DNA of 64,000 nt, taken from Cordylochernes scorpioides. Its lineage: Eukaryota > Arthropoda > Arachnida > Pseudoscorpiones > Chernetidae. The position numbers and the translations under genes were made by a program. Numbering within the stretch: the stretch's first letter is position 1; each line of letters opens with the position of its first letter. The notes under the pieces are model-generated. The model saw only the letters and a list, made by a program, of their open reading frames with translations. It was not told the DNA's origin and did not search any database. The stretch covers positions 54,263,921 to 54,327,920 of the forward strand of contig CP092870.1 in assembly GCA_030710605.1 (NCBI GenBank), read 5' to 3'. Of the stretch, positions 47,050 to 57,079 are shown in pieces.

Positions 47050-49320
47050 ATATCAATTTTCTTTTTGCTACATGTTTTAATTTGCATTTACCTATTTTAC
47101 ATATCTCTGATTGTATTTGAAAATCGTTAACCAATTCTTCATACTTTTGGCGAAGTGGTGTTTTATTAATTTGTTATTTGATATTATTAGGGTTCTTTCC
47201 TGGTATTTAAAAAGGAAAAATACTTGTCGATCAGTTATATTTTTCAATTTATTAAAACAATTTGGCCGCTGAATCTCTGATTCTGGTAGAGCGCCATCTG
47301 GCGAATAAAATTGTAACTAAAATCAATTTCGAATTTTTCATTATTTGCCATAAAAAATCCCATTGCATCCTGAACACAATGGTGTTTACCGCATTGCTCT
47401 AGCGCAAATATTCGGGGAGTTATTAATTTTTAAAGTTGTGCGGGACTTTTGGATCACCCTGTATATTTCAACTATTACATATTGAGAATTTATAAAAATA
47501 GAATCAATCTGAATATTGTACAAGATTTTAAGAGGTATGATTAAGATAGGATAATGACTGGGATTTAACAACTGAAAATTGTTTTATGAATTTTATATAA
47601 ATAACATTCGAATAGAAAGATATTTCGTCAAACGAAATACAACGTGTGATCAATAATTTCCAGGAATGAGACTGAATCACGTAAAATATTCAAAATAATG
47701 AAATAATTTTATATGGAACTTATAGATAAAACATTTATCAACACGTAGTAAAAATAATTGTTTACACAGACGCACGCACTCATGTTTATTCGAATTTATA
47801 AGCTCGAGTATATCAGAACATTTTCTAACTTCAGTATGGACTGTATTGAAAATCAGCGAGTCTGCATAGAGTTTTGCTTTAATTTAGGGAAAACAGCTTC
47901 CGAATCATTTCAAATGTTGAAGCAGGCTCATAAAGAAGATTCACTATCACAATTGAGAACATTTGAATGGTTTGCACGATTAAAGCTGGTCGAACAAGCG
48001 TCAAGGATGATCTGTACACTGGCAGACCTTTATCGATAAGAAACCCCGAAAACGCACTCAAAATCAAGTCATCGGTCAAAGAAAACCCAAGAATAACTAT
48101 CAAAGAGCTATCGGAAGACTTGGATAGCTTTTTTGGAACATGCCAAACCATCATAAAGAATGATCTGCATCTTAAACGATCCCCGGCTAAATTTGTCCCA
48201 CATCTCTTAACGAATGAGCAGAAAGAGCATCGCAAAGAAACGTCCAAAAATATCGTCGAATTATTTAATTCTGATCCCCATTGGCTCAAAAATGTTATCA
48301 CGGGAGATGAAACATGGGTGTACGGATATGATCCCGAGACAAAGAGGCAATCAAGCCAGTGGCTAGAGTCTGGAGAACCAAGATTCAAGAAAGTAAGGAT
48401 GATCAAATCGAAGCTTCGAGTGTCTTCTTATCACTTTTTTTTTGGTGTAAAGGGATTGGTACACTATGAATTCGTGCCCGAGGGTCAGACCATTAATCAA
48501 CATTACTATAGTGATGTATGATGTATTGCGACGTTTAAGGAAGGATGTGCGTCAGAAACGACACGAAAAATGACATCAGAAAAATTGACTCTTGCATCAT
48601 GACAACGCACGGCCACATACGGCCGTCACTGTACAACTCTATTTGGCTAAACACGGAATTGCTTTACTACCCCAGCCACCCTATTCTCCTGAACTTGCTC
48701 CCAACGACTTTTTCCTTTACCCTAAAATTAAAAAAGTCTTAAAAGTACGTCGATTTGACTCAATCCCTGAAATAAAGGAGAATACGAAGAATATTTTAAA
48801 AAGCCTGAAAGATGAGGATTTTCAGAGGTGTTTTGATATCTGTAAAAAAGATGGAACAAGTGTATAGATAGTGACGCTGATTATTTTGAGAAATTTCAAT
48901 TTTGTATTTATTTAAATATTTAGCAATCCTGGTAATTATTGATCACACTATGTATGTGAACTGATAGCTATCTGGAAATCCCTTTATGTATGCCTTAACC
49001 AGCCATCCCTGCATCAAGCAGAATAAATTGTATTATACAGTGACTCTAGATCCGTACTAGAAGCAATTCAGAAGGGCAATACTAAAATCACGTACACTCG
49101 TCACTAAACCAACTGGAACCAATGGAGAAGAACTGCATTCCAGAATGGATTCCAGCCCATATTGGGATCAAGGGCAATGACATGGCAAATGAATTAGCAA
49201 AGGAAGCCAGAAATATGAGCCAAAGAAAAGAACAAATATCAGTGTTTGAGGCGAATTCTTTGTAAAAATACAAGATAATTCAACAAAAGATTAGGAAAGA
49301 TCAAATATGCGAAATAAACT
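47050..49320. repeat. Large inverted duplication, right arm
   Basis: Inverted counterpart of 34690-36160, interrupted by the mariner at 47640-48952. The CAGGGTGATCCAAAAGTCCC end lies at 47444-47463 on the minus strand. It lacks the 450-bp extra segment present in the left arm. Confidence 0.85.
47640..48952 (+). mobile_element. Mariner element, near full length, frameshifted
   Basis: 1313 bp. Ends CAACGTGTGATCAATAATTT and CATAGTGTGATCAATAATTA (minus), with TA flanks. It inserted into the right arm of the inverted duplication, where the left arm reads through. The transposase starts at 47836 (MDCIENQRVCIEFCFNLGKT). After a frameshift the middle part carries GDETWVYGYDPETKRQ. After another come LHHDNARPHTA and YSPELAPNDFFLYPK, ending KKDGTSV. 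All three catalytic Asps of DD34D are present, but at least two frameshifts make it inactive. Confidence 0.93.
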
Positions 49321-50046
49321 CTGGGAGAAGAATTATAAAAACTATAAAAACACTCAGAACGAAAGACTACAAAGGAATGATAATACATCCAGATGGCAAA
49401 ATAACCTACAGGACATATAAAAATTGTCCTGGTGTAGAACTAACACCTACCCACATATTCTCATGCCCAGCAATGGTCGCAGCCTTGCAGAAATTGGCAT
49501 GGATCCAGAGCAGCAGCTTTACACACCCAAGATAGAGGACATTGCAACTATTGTGATAGAGATGTATGGAGACATCTGAGTCTTTTCATTGAACACGACA
49601 ACAACAAAACCAACAGAATATTGACCTAGAACAGCAGCTTTATACATCCCAGAGTATCGTGACTGCTGTGGTAGAGATGTACGGAGATATATCTTCATTG
49701 GACACTACAAAAACAACAGAAAATTGACCCAGAACAGCAGCTTTACATACCCAAGATAGTGGACATTGCGACTGCTGTGATAGAGATGTATGGAGACATC
49801 TGAGTCTTTTCATTGAACACGACAACAACAACACCAACATAATATTGACCTAGAACAGCAGCTTTATACATCCCAGAGTATCGCGACTGCTGTGGTAGAG
49901 ATGTACGGAGATATCTCTTTATTGGACACTACAAAACAACAGAAAATTGACCCAGAAAAACAGCTTTTCACACCCAAGAACATTACGACTGCTGTGATAG
50001 AGATGTATGGAGACATCTGTGGCTCTTCATTGGACACGACAACAAC
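48955..50046 (+). pseudogene. LINE A-type 3' end with repeated terminus
   Basis: CELIAIWKSLYVCLNQPSLH, YSDSRSVLEAIQKGN, EWIPAHIGIKGNDMANELAK, QICEINSGRR and NCPGVELTPTHIFSCPAMVA are read with stops and frameshifts. The last 110 bp (…QQLYTPKI, IEMYGDI) are then repeated. Copies start near 49500, 49622, 49725, 49847 and 49949, spaced 122, 103, 122 and 102 bp, so the array is a dimeric repeat of about 225 bp. 5' truncation point identical to 35101. Confidence 0.88.
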
Positions 50047-50335
50047 AACATAGATAATATTTAATTTTAAAATGTTTTCTAATAAATGAATTATTGATTT
50101 TGTGATAAAATTAGGTATAATTAATATAAATTTTGATACGTAGTTTAATAATTGCTACAGATGTCCACGATATATTAAATGTTGTTAAGTAAGTATTTAA
50201 AATCTCGCCCAAATGTTTGAATTTTTAAAAGTGGGAAGTGTTGTGTAAGATATTACTCATGATGTAGTCTTAGATAATTAGAAAGGTATATGAAAGGTAT
50301 CATAGTATTAAATAGAAATACATTAAAGAACTCAC

Positions 50336-50433
50336 CCACGATATAGTCATAGTTCTGCGGTGGACAAACGAGATCAAGAGAGTTTGTCTCAACCAGCCAC
50401 AGGCAAAGACATCCCAAAGTCCTCACTAAACAC
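50336..50433 (-). CDS. GMC oxidoreductase gene 1, exon 2 (signal peptide to start of FAD fold)
   Basis: A 98-nt exon between a pyrimidine-rich acceptor (ending gtttag) and a GTGAGT donor. It encodes residues 2-34 of the model: the hydrophobic signal segment, then ETNSLDLVCPPQNYDYIV. The NYDYIV strand is the first beta strand of the GMC FAD-binding Rossmann fold. The exon ends with one base of the next codon, which joins exon 3 as GTG (Val) and gives IVVGAGAAG, so the dinucleotide-binding loop is split by an intron of about 24 kb. An alternative acceptor at 50425/50426 would drop 8 bases and break the frame to the ATG. GMC enzymes are FAD-dependent dehydrogenases or oxidases of sugars, alcohols or ecdysteroids. 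The substrate cannot be told from this part. Confidence 0.82.
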
Positions 50434-50953
50434 CTAAACAGACACACATAATTCGCTTTACATGACTTACATTTAATATAATATGATTTGAATGTGATTA
50501 GAAAGAGATCTAAATGTAACTTCATATTTAAAAAAGATTTGAAAATTATAAATATTATACTTGTCATATAATATCGCATTGGTAGTTTTCAAAAATTATT
50601 GCATTTAATTTCGTTTATGAATACATGCATCTTACAAATTTTAATACAAAATTCATCAGATTCTAAACCAAAAATAACCATTTATCAAAATCTAAAATTC
50701 TTTGAATAACTATTAGGCATTCTGAAAAAATATATATAAAGGGGAATATTAAAAAAAATTCTATTAAAATTATCTAGATTTTCATGAAAGATCTTATTGT
50801 ACATTCAGAGTTTTTAAAATATGATAAATACAATTTTCGTTAACACACACATTTCGTTTATTAAAACTATTAAAATATTTTTAGATTATTTTCGTAGAAT
50901 AAGTAAGTCTAGAGTTTAAGTTAGGAATATTGTGATGTACTGAATCAACTTAC

Positions 50954-50979
50954 TTCATTTAGGAAGAATCGAAGATACT
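50954..50979 (-). CDS. GMC oxidoreductase gene 1, exon 1 (5'UTR plus ATGAA)
   Basis: Proposed first exon of the GMC gene. The start codon is the reverse complement of 50956-50958, followed by AA and a consensus donor (gtaagt, 50953-50948), so the exon carries only five coding bases. Spliced to the acceptor at 50433/50434, codon 2 becomes AAG and the reading frame opens as MKCLVRTLGCLCLWLVETNS, a convincing signal peptide with a charged N-terminus and a hydrophobic core. No other Met precedes the FAD-binding motif in exon 2. The 5' end is set at the initiator-like CAGT (50980-50977), 29 bases downstream of a TATA box. The splice phase and the signal peptide are seen in the sequence. The transcription start is inferred. 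Confidence 0.6.
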
Positions 50980-51001
50980 GGCAAAGTTTGCCAATGGTGG
51001 A

Positions 51002-51008
51002 ATTTATA
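51002..51008 (-). promoter_or_regulatory. TATA box of GMC gene 1
   Basis: The minus strand reads GGGTATAAATTCC here. The first T of TATAAAT lies 29 bases upstream of the A in CAGT (50979), the spacing expected for an arthropod TATA/Inr core promoter. The ATG follows about 21 bases after that. The spacing is seen in the sequence and promoter function is inferred. Confidence 0.6.
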
Positions 51009-51226
51009 CCCGCAGGTGTCGAACTTAATTGAACGCAATGACGTTTGTCATTATTTACATATTCAGCAATTTATATGGATATATATATTTTATTCATATC
51101 TAAATATTTACTAAGAGTTTTAACAAAATTGCGTTCAGGTATATATTTTATTATTCTAATAATAATTTATAGAATGTTTTAATACTTCTTTTGTTTTATG
51201 ATTCTTCTATTTTTTCAAATATTATA

Positions 51227-51696
51227 CAGTCGACTTTCAATATTTGAAACTCGTTAATTTGAATCTCGATGAATAAAAAATTTTGTCCATGTCCCTTGAA
51301 AAATACTCGATGAGTTGGATAAAATCAATATTAATTGGTCCCCTCGGTAATTTGAAGTTGAAAAATGGTATCTTGCCACAAATGAACATTTGTGAATAAC
51401 TGTACAAATGTTTAAAATAATAAATCATGAATTTTGAAATCAAATTCTTGTTTGAGAAAAGGCAAAACCCGGAAGCTCCCAATAAATTTATTACTTTAAA
51501 AACTTACGGGAAGTCTCTTATTTAATCTTGTATCAACATAGTATGTATATTCTGAAACTGTCAAAACTTAATACTCTTGTTTACTCGATTTTTCCCTTCC
51601 TACATCTTGGTTGTTTAAATTATTATTATTTTAAATTCTTCATAAATTGAAAATTGTCTCTGGTCTTTTGAGTTTAAAATTATCGAGAGTCGACTG
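51227..51696. mobile_element. Tigger/pogo-like MITE (CAGTCGACT ends)
   Basis: Left end CAGTCGACTTTCAATATTTG. Right end, inverted, CAGTCGACTCTCGATAATTT. A TA precedes the left end. The right flank is AA, probably a mutated TA. The interior shares a segment with 31078-31490 (accgagggaaccaat, attttattcaact), inverted. No transposase. Confidence 0.75.
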
Positions 51697-52030
51697 AAAT
51701 TTTTCCTAAAGAAACACACAAAGAAAAATGTTTATTTTTCTCAAAGTTATTTAGATTTTCACCTCTAATTTCAATGCCTATTTTCGTCTCTAAAATCAAG
51801 ATGATTCTGTTTTTCCGTTTCTTTTTAAATAAAAAGAGAGTGTTAAAGTACCAGATTTACTGTTTTTTTTTCTGATTTTAAAATGAAGACTGGATATAGA
51901 TATAATTGATTCTAAATAATGAACTGAATATATTAATAGTTCTTTATTTATATATTGACCTGTATATAATTAAAGTTCAATACCATCATTTTAATAAAAG
52001 TGAATGAGTGTGTAAATTTTGGTACATGTT
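51697..52030. other. A+T-rich intergenic sequence, nothing recognised
   Basis: No supported feature. Confidence 0.5.
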
Positions 52031-52039
52031 TGCTTATGA

Positions 52040-52500
52040 AACCATAATGCTATATTCAGGCGTTCAATATGTTCTCAAAGGATGTAGCATAAACAATTAT
52101 ATCGTTTAAATAATAAAGACTAATCGTCTATTTTAGTCCTGCTTGTCCATCATTCTTTCGAATATTGCCGGTGAATTGCAAAGGCCGAAGGGCATAACAA
52201 GGAACTCATATAGGCCATCAGGGGTGATGAAAGCTGTTTTCTCCCGATCTTCCTCGTCCTCATCGATTTTTATCTGCCAGTATCCCCTGTACGTAGGAAG
52301 AAACGTATGTAAAATAATTTAGCTCCGGTTAAGCTGCCCAAAACACGATTTCTAAGTAGAGGATACGCATCCTTTTTCGTTACCTCATTAAGCTTTCGAT
52401 AGTCTACGCAAAATGCCAAGGGCCCACTTTCTTTTTAATCAAAACTACCAGGGACGATCAAAGACTTTCAGAGGGTTGTACAATTTCCATCTTTGTCATT
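52040..52500 (-). pseudogene. Ty3/Gypsy reverse-transcriptase fragment
   Basis: The minus strand reads FCVDYRKLNEVTKKDAYPL, followed by [22 protein letters not shown] sequence, then [20 protein letters not shown] in another frame, then YYLNDIIVYATSFEN. These are consecutive motifs of a Gypsy-type RT. The catalytic YLDD is YLND, and stops and frameshifts occur throughout. Only about 150 residues of pol remain. An L1-type LTR fragment follows at about 52520-52700 in the opposite sense. Confidence 0.85.
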
Positions 52501-52519
52501 TTATCGATACCACTTTGTA

Positions 52520-52700
52520 TATACCGTGTAACTGTAAATAATACAAAAAAGCAGTTCGTAAAGTGTAATGTACCTAAGCCCCGATAGATAGCGCGCGCTA
52601 GGCGGGAAGTTTATTAATATTAGCCGCCATCTTAGGGACGTAGCTGATAGCCAGCCGCTTGGTTCTTGGACTTTACTTTCTTAATTGATAATTATTTTTA
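52520..52700 (+). repeat. L1-type LTR fragment
   Basis: Shares accgtgtaact, gtacctaagccccgatagat, gcgcgc and gccgccatcttagggacgta with the L1 LTR at 57869-58190. The ends are not found. Confidence 0.7.
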
Positions 52701-52759
52701 TCTATTTATATACACACATAACTTAGTTTATCTATTGTCTTTTTTATATAATACTTTTT

Positions 52760-53700
52760 TACTTATTTCATCGTCTAAGGGTATTGAAGGTACATCATGT
52801 TGTACCCTGCCGCGTTTTCCCACCATTAGGTGTCCTAGAATTACATCTCTGATAAGATGGAAACGGGGACATAGGGCTAGTTTATGAACCACACTTCCAT
52901 CACCGCACTTAAAGGTGGGAAAACACGGATATTCCAATATATAGATGTATATGGGAATAGTCTTTCTTGTAAGTTCTGTGTATTGCGAAGAATTGGCCTA
53001 GGTTGACCCTACCAGATGGCATTAGAATTACCACGCTTATTAAAATACCATCTGTTCTTAAATTACCAACAGATATCTTTCCATAGCAGGTATCATCCTT
53101 TTTATAACATTTTGAGCCTAAATATAAAACATCACTATATATAAACCTCACACATATATAAATGAATATACAGTGGTACCGCGACATACGAGTTTAATTC
53201 GTTCCGCAACCTTGCTCGTATCTTGAATTACTCGTATCTCGAAGCAAATTTCCCCATACAAAATTCCCATTTAAAATCACAGATTAATATCTTCAACACT
53301 ACCGAACCGAACTCGTATCTCGAATTTCGCTCGTAACTCAAAACAAAAGAATCACTTGCTCGTCGGCTCGTATCTCGAAAAACTCGTATGTTGGGGCGCT
53401 CGTATGTCGAGGTACCACTGTATTTGGAAAAAACTACTCTTCACCTTATCTACCACTGTCAGAACTTTGCAGAAGTGAGACATTGTTTGTTTCCTGACCT
53501 AAATCATTTAACTCTCTTACATCAACCACATTTTTTAATATGAATTTTATGAACTCTGTCGAAAAATACATGTGAATTTGTAAATATTTAATTCTGAGTT
53601 CTAATTTGTTTTTTGTTTTGTTTTTTCCTCTGTAATAGGCACAAATATTTCAATATAACGCCTGGTTGATTAATAAAATGCTACAAATTTTATCGATAGA
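52760..53700 (+). pseudogene. LINE family X 3' part, interrupted by a Tigger MITE
   Basis: After the MITE the plus strand encodes LHLIYHCQNFAEVRHCLFPD and stop, related to HLIYDC at 5312-5524. The following 3' sequence to about 53700 matches 5030-5230 inverted. Before the MITE, RFPTIRCPRITSLIRWKRGH may be the preceding part of the same C-terminus. Confidence 0.6.
53171..53420. mobile_element. Tigger/pogo-like MITE (CAGTGGTACC ends)
   Basis: 250 bp. Left end CAGTGGTACCGCGACATACG. Right end, inverted, CAGTGGTACCTCGACATACG. TA on both sides. The arms continue as tcgtatctcgaa repeats. These are typical ends of pogo/Tigger-derived MITEs. Confidence 0.95.
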
Positions 53701-54180
53701 TGGCAATTAGATATATAAAACGTATATATATTTATTTCTGATTTATACATTTCCTTAATAGTTGATCTCTATATGGATGATATTTAACAGAATCCTGGGT
53801 GAAGTTTTATGGAATATTCTTTAGTTTTGATAAGAAAAGATATGCGGATTAACCAAGCAAAAATGTATATTTCGAGATTATAAATTGATAATTTTGATGC
53901 ATTATGCATTTTCTTCGTTTATTGTATTTTTTAAAATTTGAGCATTGAATTGATTTCAGATCTATTACGGATTTACAGTTCATATTTTAACTTGTTATAT
54001 ATTATAGCATTTAGCACTCATTGTCTGACGTCACACTATTATATAAACTCTCTTCACTCTCTCTGTCGTCACATCACAGTACAGCCTGATACATCTGTTA
54101 CACACAGCAGAATAGAATTCCGACTTTACGTTCTTATGATGTTTATTATTTTTTCAATAAGTCATTTCATAGTAGATGAA
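53701..54180. other. A+T-rich intergenic sequence, nothing recognised
   Basis: No supported feature. Confidence 0.5.
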
Positions 54181-54312
54181 TCTGCCCAGAAGTTCAACCC
54201 CTCCTCTACATGGCGGGCGGCAGAAGCAGCACAAGTAAATGCCCTGTAGGGCGAAGTACGGTGTCGTGAGCCCCAAGCCGCTAGGCTTCGAGTGCTTTCT
54301 GCTATTTTAGAG

Positions 54313-54384
54313 TCCCACGTGGTCTAGTGGCTAGGATATCTGGCTTTCACCCAGAAGGCCCGGGTTCGATTCCCGGCGTGGGAA
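54313..54384 (+). tRNA. tRNA-Glu (TTC)
   Basis: TCCCACG/CGTGGGA acceptor stem, anticodon stem TCTGG/CCAGA with loop CTTTCAC (anticodon TTC), T arm CCGGG-TTCGATT-CCCGG, discriminator A. All conserved features are intact, and it is followed at once by seven T, a Pol III stop. It sits exactly at the 5' end of an inserted segment, so it may be a retrotransposed copy rather than an original locus. Confidence 0.9.
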
Positions 54385-54873
54385 TTTTTTTGGGAGCGCC
54401 CTTGCCGTGCGCGAAAATTGCACCAGGGCTAGGCCTGGTGTTGAAAAACCAAGGGGTGCACACAGTAGTACCACCCCCCCGCCTCCGCGTTGGTTCTCCG
54501 CGTCAACCTCAGAACCTCAGAGGTCCTTGATTCGACGGCAGATTCAGGGAGTACTGGGAACTAAGGGTTCGAGGGCTAAAGGGGGGGGAGTCCTATTGGA
54601 GCGTAGGACGGGTTCTTCTAAGTCCGACGAGAGGGCTCGGTCAGCAACCTTGCCAATGACTCTCGATGACGCCTGTGGGTGAGTGGTCAACCCCACAGAG
54701 CCAGACCATAATGGCGGGCGCGAGGGGCCTACCAATGGCCGCTCGGTGCATGGAGAATGCATCATTCCTTCTGGCTGTGTGTGGATCTAGATTTCAGCGA
54801 AAGCCTGGGATGCAAGGACCGCTGTTGAGTCTATATCATCCCTGGCTCAGTCTGTGATTGAGCCGAATTTCTA
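54313..54873 (+). mobile_element. tRNA-Glu-headed insertion with 16-bp target duplication
   Basis: TTCTGCTATTTTAGAG occurs at 54297-54312, directly before the first base of the tRNA, and again at 54874-54889. The 561 bp between would be tRNA-Glu, T7 and a G+C-rich body of about 480 bp. This layout fits a SINE or a chimeric LINE-mediated insertion. The body has no clear coding frame. Confidence 0.65.
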
Positions 54874-55130
54874 TTCTGCTATTTTAGAGGTTATGGGTAT
54901 GCTATCGCATGCTCCGGTTTATGGACCGAAAGGTCTGGGTGGCCACTGCTCCAAGGATGCCATTTTAGAGGAAACAGCACAAGTAAGGGACTGACTGCCC
55001 TGTAGGGCGAAGTACGGTGTCATGAGCCCAGAGCTATGATAACCGTGAACAGGGAACTCTGAAATGTAGCTGAATAACGGGGCAATGATCCCCCCTCTTT
55101 GCATGGAGAATGGACAAGACACCACCATAG

Positions 55131-55608
55131 TAGATGGAACTCATATATTCATAGATAGAATTCATATAAGAAATGGAAGCATTAAATCACGAATATTTCG
55201 TTTGAATCATGCTTTAATTCTTTCATTTGCCGAGACACTTACTTCCAGCTTGCTGGGATGACAGACCACGCCGTCGGTAAACATACAAGCGGGTCCAGGA
55301 AATAGTACTGATGGCCACCGCTGCGAGGCGCGGCAGATCGGCGGAAGTAAATCAGAACCCAAAGGACATTCTAGGGTGTTGTCCTTTTGTCTTTCTTTAT
55401 CGACCTTCTATATAAATGTAAATAATCCGTAATACTGATAAATATCTGGCTTTTAAATACTCTACTGGGCCATCGCTGGACTTAATAAATCGAAACACCG
55501 CCTATTTATTATAAATAATATTATTTATAATTTGGTGATAAAAATATATACAGCGGTTCTCGGGAAGGGGTATGTGCGGAGTAGAGATATGTATAATAAA
55601 GTAAATAA
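55131..55608. other. Intergenic sequence, nothing recognised
   Basis: A short G+C-richer stretch (about 55250-55340) has no recognisable family. Confidence 0.45.
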
Positions 55609-55700
55609 TGCTTCCAGGGCTAAGTTTCTTGCACAAACCTTTTATTTTCAAGCTTTAGGACTTGTTAGTCCTTCAACAGTAGTATCACATTAAAATATTA
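55609..55700. mobile_element. Foldback MITE F3, one arm
   Basis: Shares gcttccagggctaagtttct, ttttattttcaagctt and gtccttcaaca with the palindrome at 61690-62190. Confidence 0.75.
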
Positions 55701-55861
55701 ATGATATATAATTTTTATTTACAAATTATAATTCACATATTTAAAAAAATACTCATGATATTGAGAGAAACAATTATTTTTATTAGGAGTAGAGAAATGA
55801 CAATTTAATTTTGTATATGTTTCGTATTTAAAATATCAAATCAATCTAAAGTGAATATTTA

Positions 55862-56165
55862 TGGGGGGGTCGGTGGAAGGATGATCTAAACCGTTGGTTT
55901 TCGACTGCTATGACCTGGGATCGAATCCCGCATTGGGCACTTTTTTCTGATAAAAAATGCTCCAATGGCCCCCGATTCTTGCAAAAGTCCAACCCCACCA
56001 GCGAGTGCAAGTAACCAAACGGTACTCTGGCATATTTGTAAGTGAAAGTCGAACTGCTTTTCACATGTGTAGACATGTGGTGCCCTTACAGTAAAAGCAG
56101 TCGCCAACTTCTACACACTATGATTATCATGGCCTGTACCACGTGTACTAGGTACACGCGTTTTC
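55862..56165 (+). mobile_element. SINE-like element with LINE-derived tail
   Basis: The head (55868-55940) is tRNA-like with a B-box-like GGGATCGAATCCC and a G+C-balanced body. The tail (about 56045-56165) is nearly the same as the LINE family X 3' end at 5240-5360 (blocks cagtaaaagcagtcg, atggcctgtacc). The A box is weak. A SINE that shares the tail of a LINE is the usual way for it to borrow the LINE's RT. Confidence 0.75.
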
Positions 56166-56281
56166 ACGTGTTCTAGTGAGAAACATACTCGATAAAGAGA
56201 GGCGAGTTGCCCCTCGAAATATCGGAATAATTAAAATATTTATGAATCCAATATATTCATATTTTCTTAATATTTATATAT

Positions 56282-56690
56282 GTAAAACGCCATTTGAAAT
56301 CCATCCCGCATGTTTTTCTTTTGAACGAAAAATCGAAATTTATTTTTGAGGAGAAATAATGAATAATTCTAACTTCAGGGATGAAGTATGAAAAGATGAA
56401 TTGTGAAGAGCAATGATAAACGGAAAAATAGAAGTGGACATAGGGTAGCCTAGTGGACATGGCATCTGCCCGGTAAGCGGAACACAGTGGGTTCGATTCC
56501 CATCCCTGGATACTTTTATCTTTCCGTTTATCATTGCCCTTCACAATTTATCTTTTCATATTTCATCCCTGAGTTTAGAAATAATCGTTATTTCTCCTCA
56601 AAAATAAATTTCGATTTTTCGTTCAAAAGAAACACATGCGGGATGGATTTCAAATGTCGTTTTACAATCATAAGCCGCATTATATTGTAT
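56282..56690. mobile_element. Foldback element F5 with tRNA-like core
   Basis: Arms of about 150-170 bp (tttcttttgaacgaaaaatc, tttgaggagaaataa, tgataaacgg and more) repeat inverted on both sides of a core of about 75 bp at 56441-56513. By eye the arms match at about 90%. Two overlapping copies are at 7795-8420. Confidence 0.9.
56441..56513 (+). pseudogene. tRNA-like core of F5 (copy C)
   Basis: Same anticodon arm TCTGC-CCGGTAA-GCGGA and D-arm region as the cores at 7936 and 8182. The B box GGGTTCGATTCCC is perfect. The 5' acceptor side is damaged. Confidence 0.7.
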
Positions 56691-56739
56691 TATATTTATA
56701 TATATTGACTATTTATTTAATCTAAATGAGAGTTTCAAC

Positions 56740-56930
56740 TTTATTTTAACTTTATTAACATCCTATAACGCGATATCCCAAACTCAGTGATAATTGCCTC
56801 AATACATTTCTTTATATCATAACAAATTGGCTATATACAAAGAGAAAGGTCAAGGAGAAAAAAGACAAACATACAAAAGCAATTCTCTCATAATTTCCTT
56901 CCCTATCTTTCCTAGTGATTATAATTAAAA
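56740..56930. repeat. Dispersed repeat, inverted partner of 16745-17010
   Basis: See 16745-17010. A good match over about 170 bp. Confidence 0.75.
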
Positions 56931-57079
56931 ACCTCACTTTTCAGAGTAAAGCTAAGTGCACTAATCAATTTCAGGATTTAAGGGATTAATTCCTGAAATT
57001 TATAATTCAAAATATACACTCGCTCGCAAAATTTGTGTAGTGGAAAATCGCCTCTCGTCTGTTTTATTTATTCATTTTC

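Larger units (their letters stand above)
54181..55130 (+). repeat. G+C-rich composite of LINE 5'UTR and 3'UTR fragments with a tRNA-Glu
   Basis: LINE 5'UTR blocks (cctgtagggcgaagtacggt, gtgagcccc) occur twice, at 54181-54290 and 54968-55090, as in the LINE at 13440-13600. Between them are the tRNA-Glu insertion (54313-54873) and an R1-like 3' tail (ggtctgggtggcca, about 54936). The order is not that of any single element. Confidence 0.7.

Noticed and set aside
47836..48867. SETMAR-like host gene.
   Set aside because: Only mariner transposase is present, with mariner ends and TA flanks; no SET domain.
53938..54249. A 103-residue plus-strand ORF.
   Set aside because: It runs from A+T-rich DNA into the LINE 5'UTR repeat, with no family resemblance.
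54327..54857. Overlapping ORFs in the G+C-rich body after tRNA-Glu.
   Set aside because: They cross the tRNA or change frame; no recognisable domain. Possibly ORF1 debris of an R1-like LINE, but not supportable.
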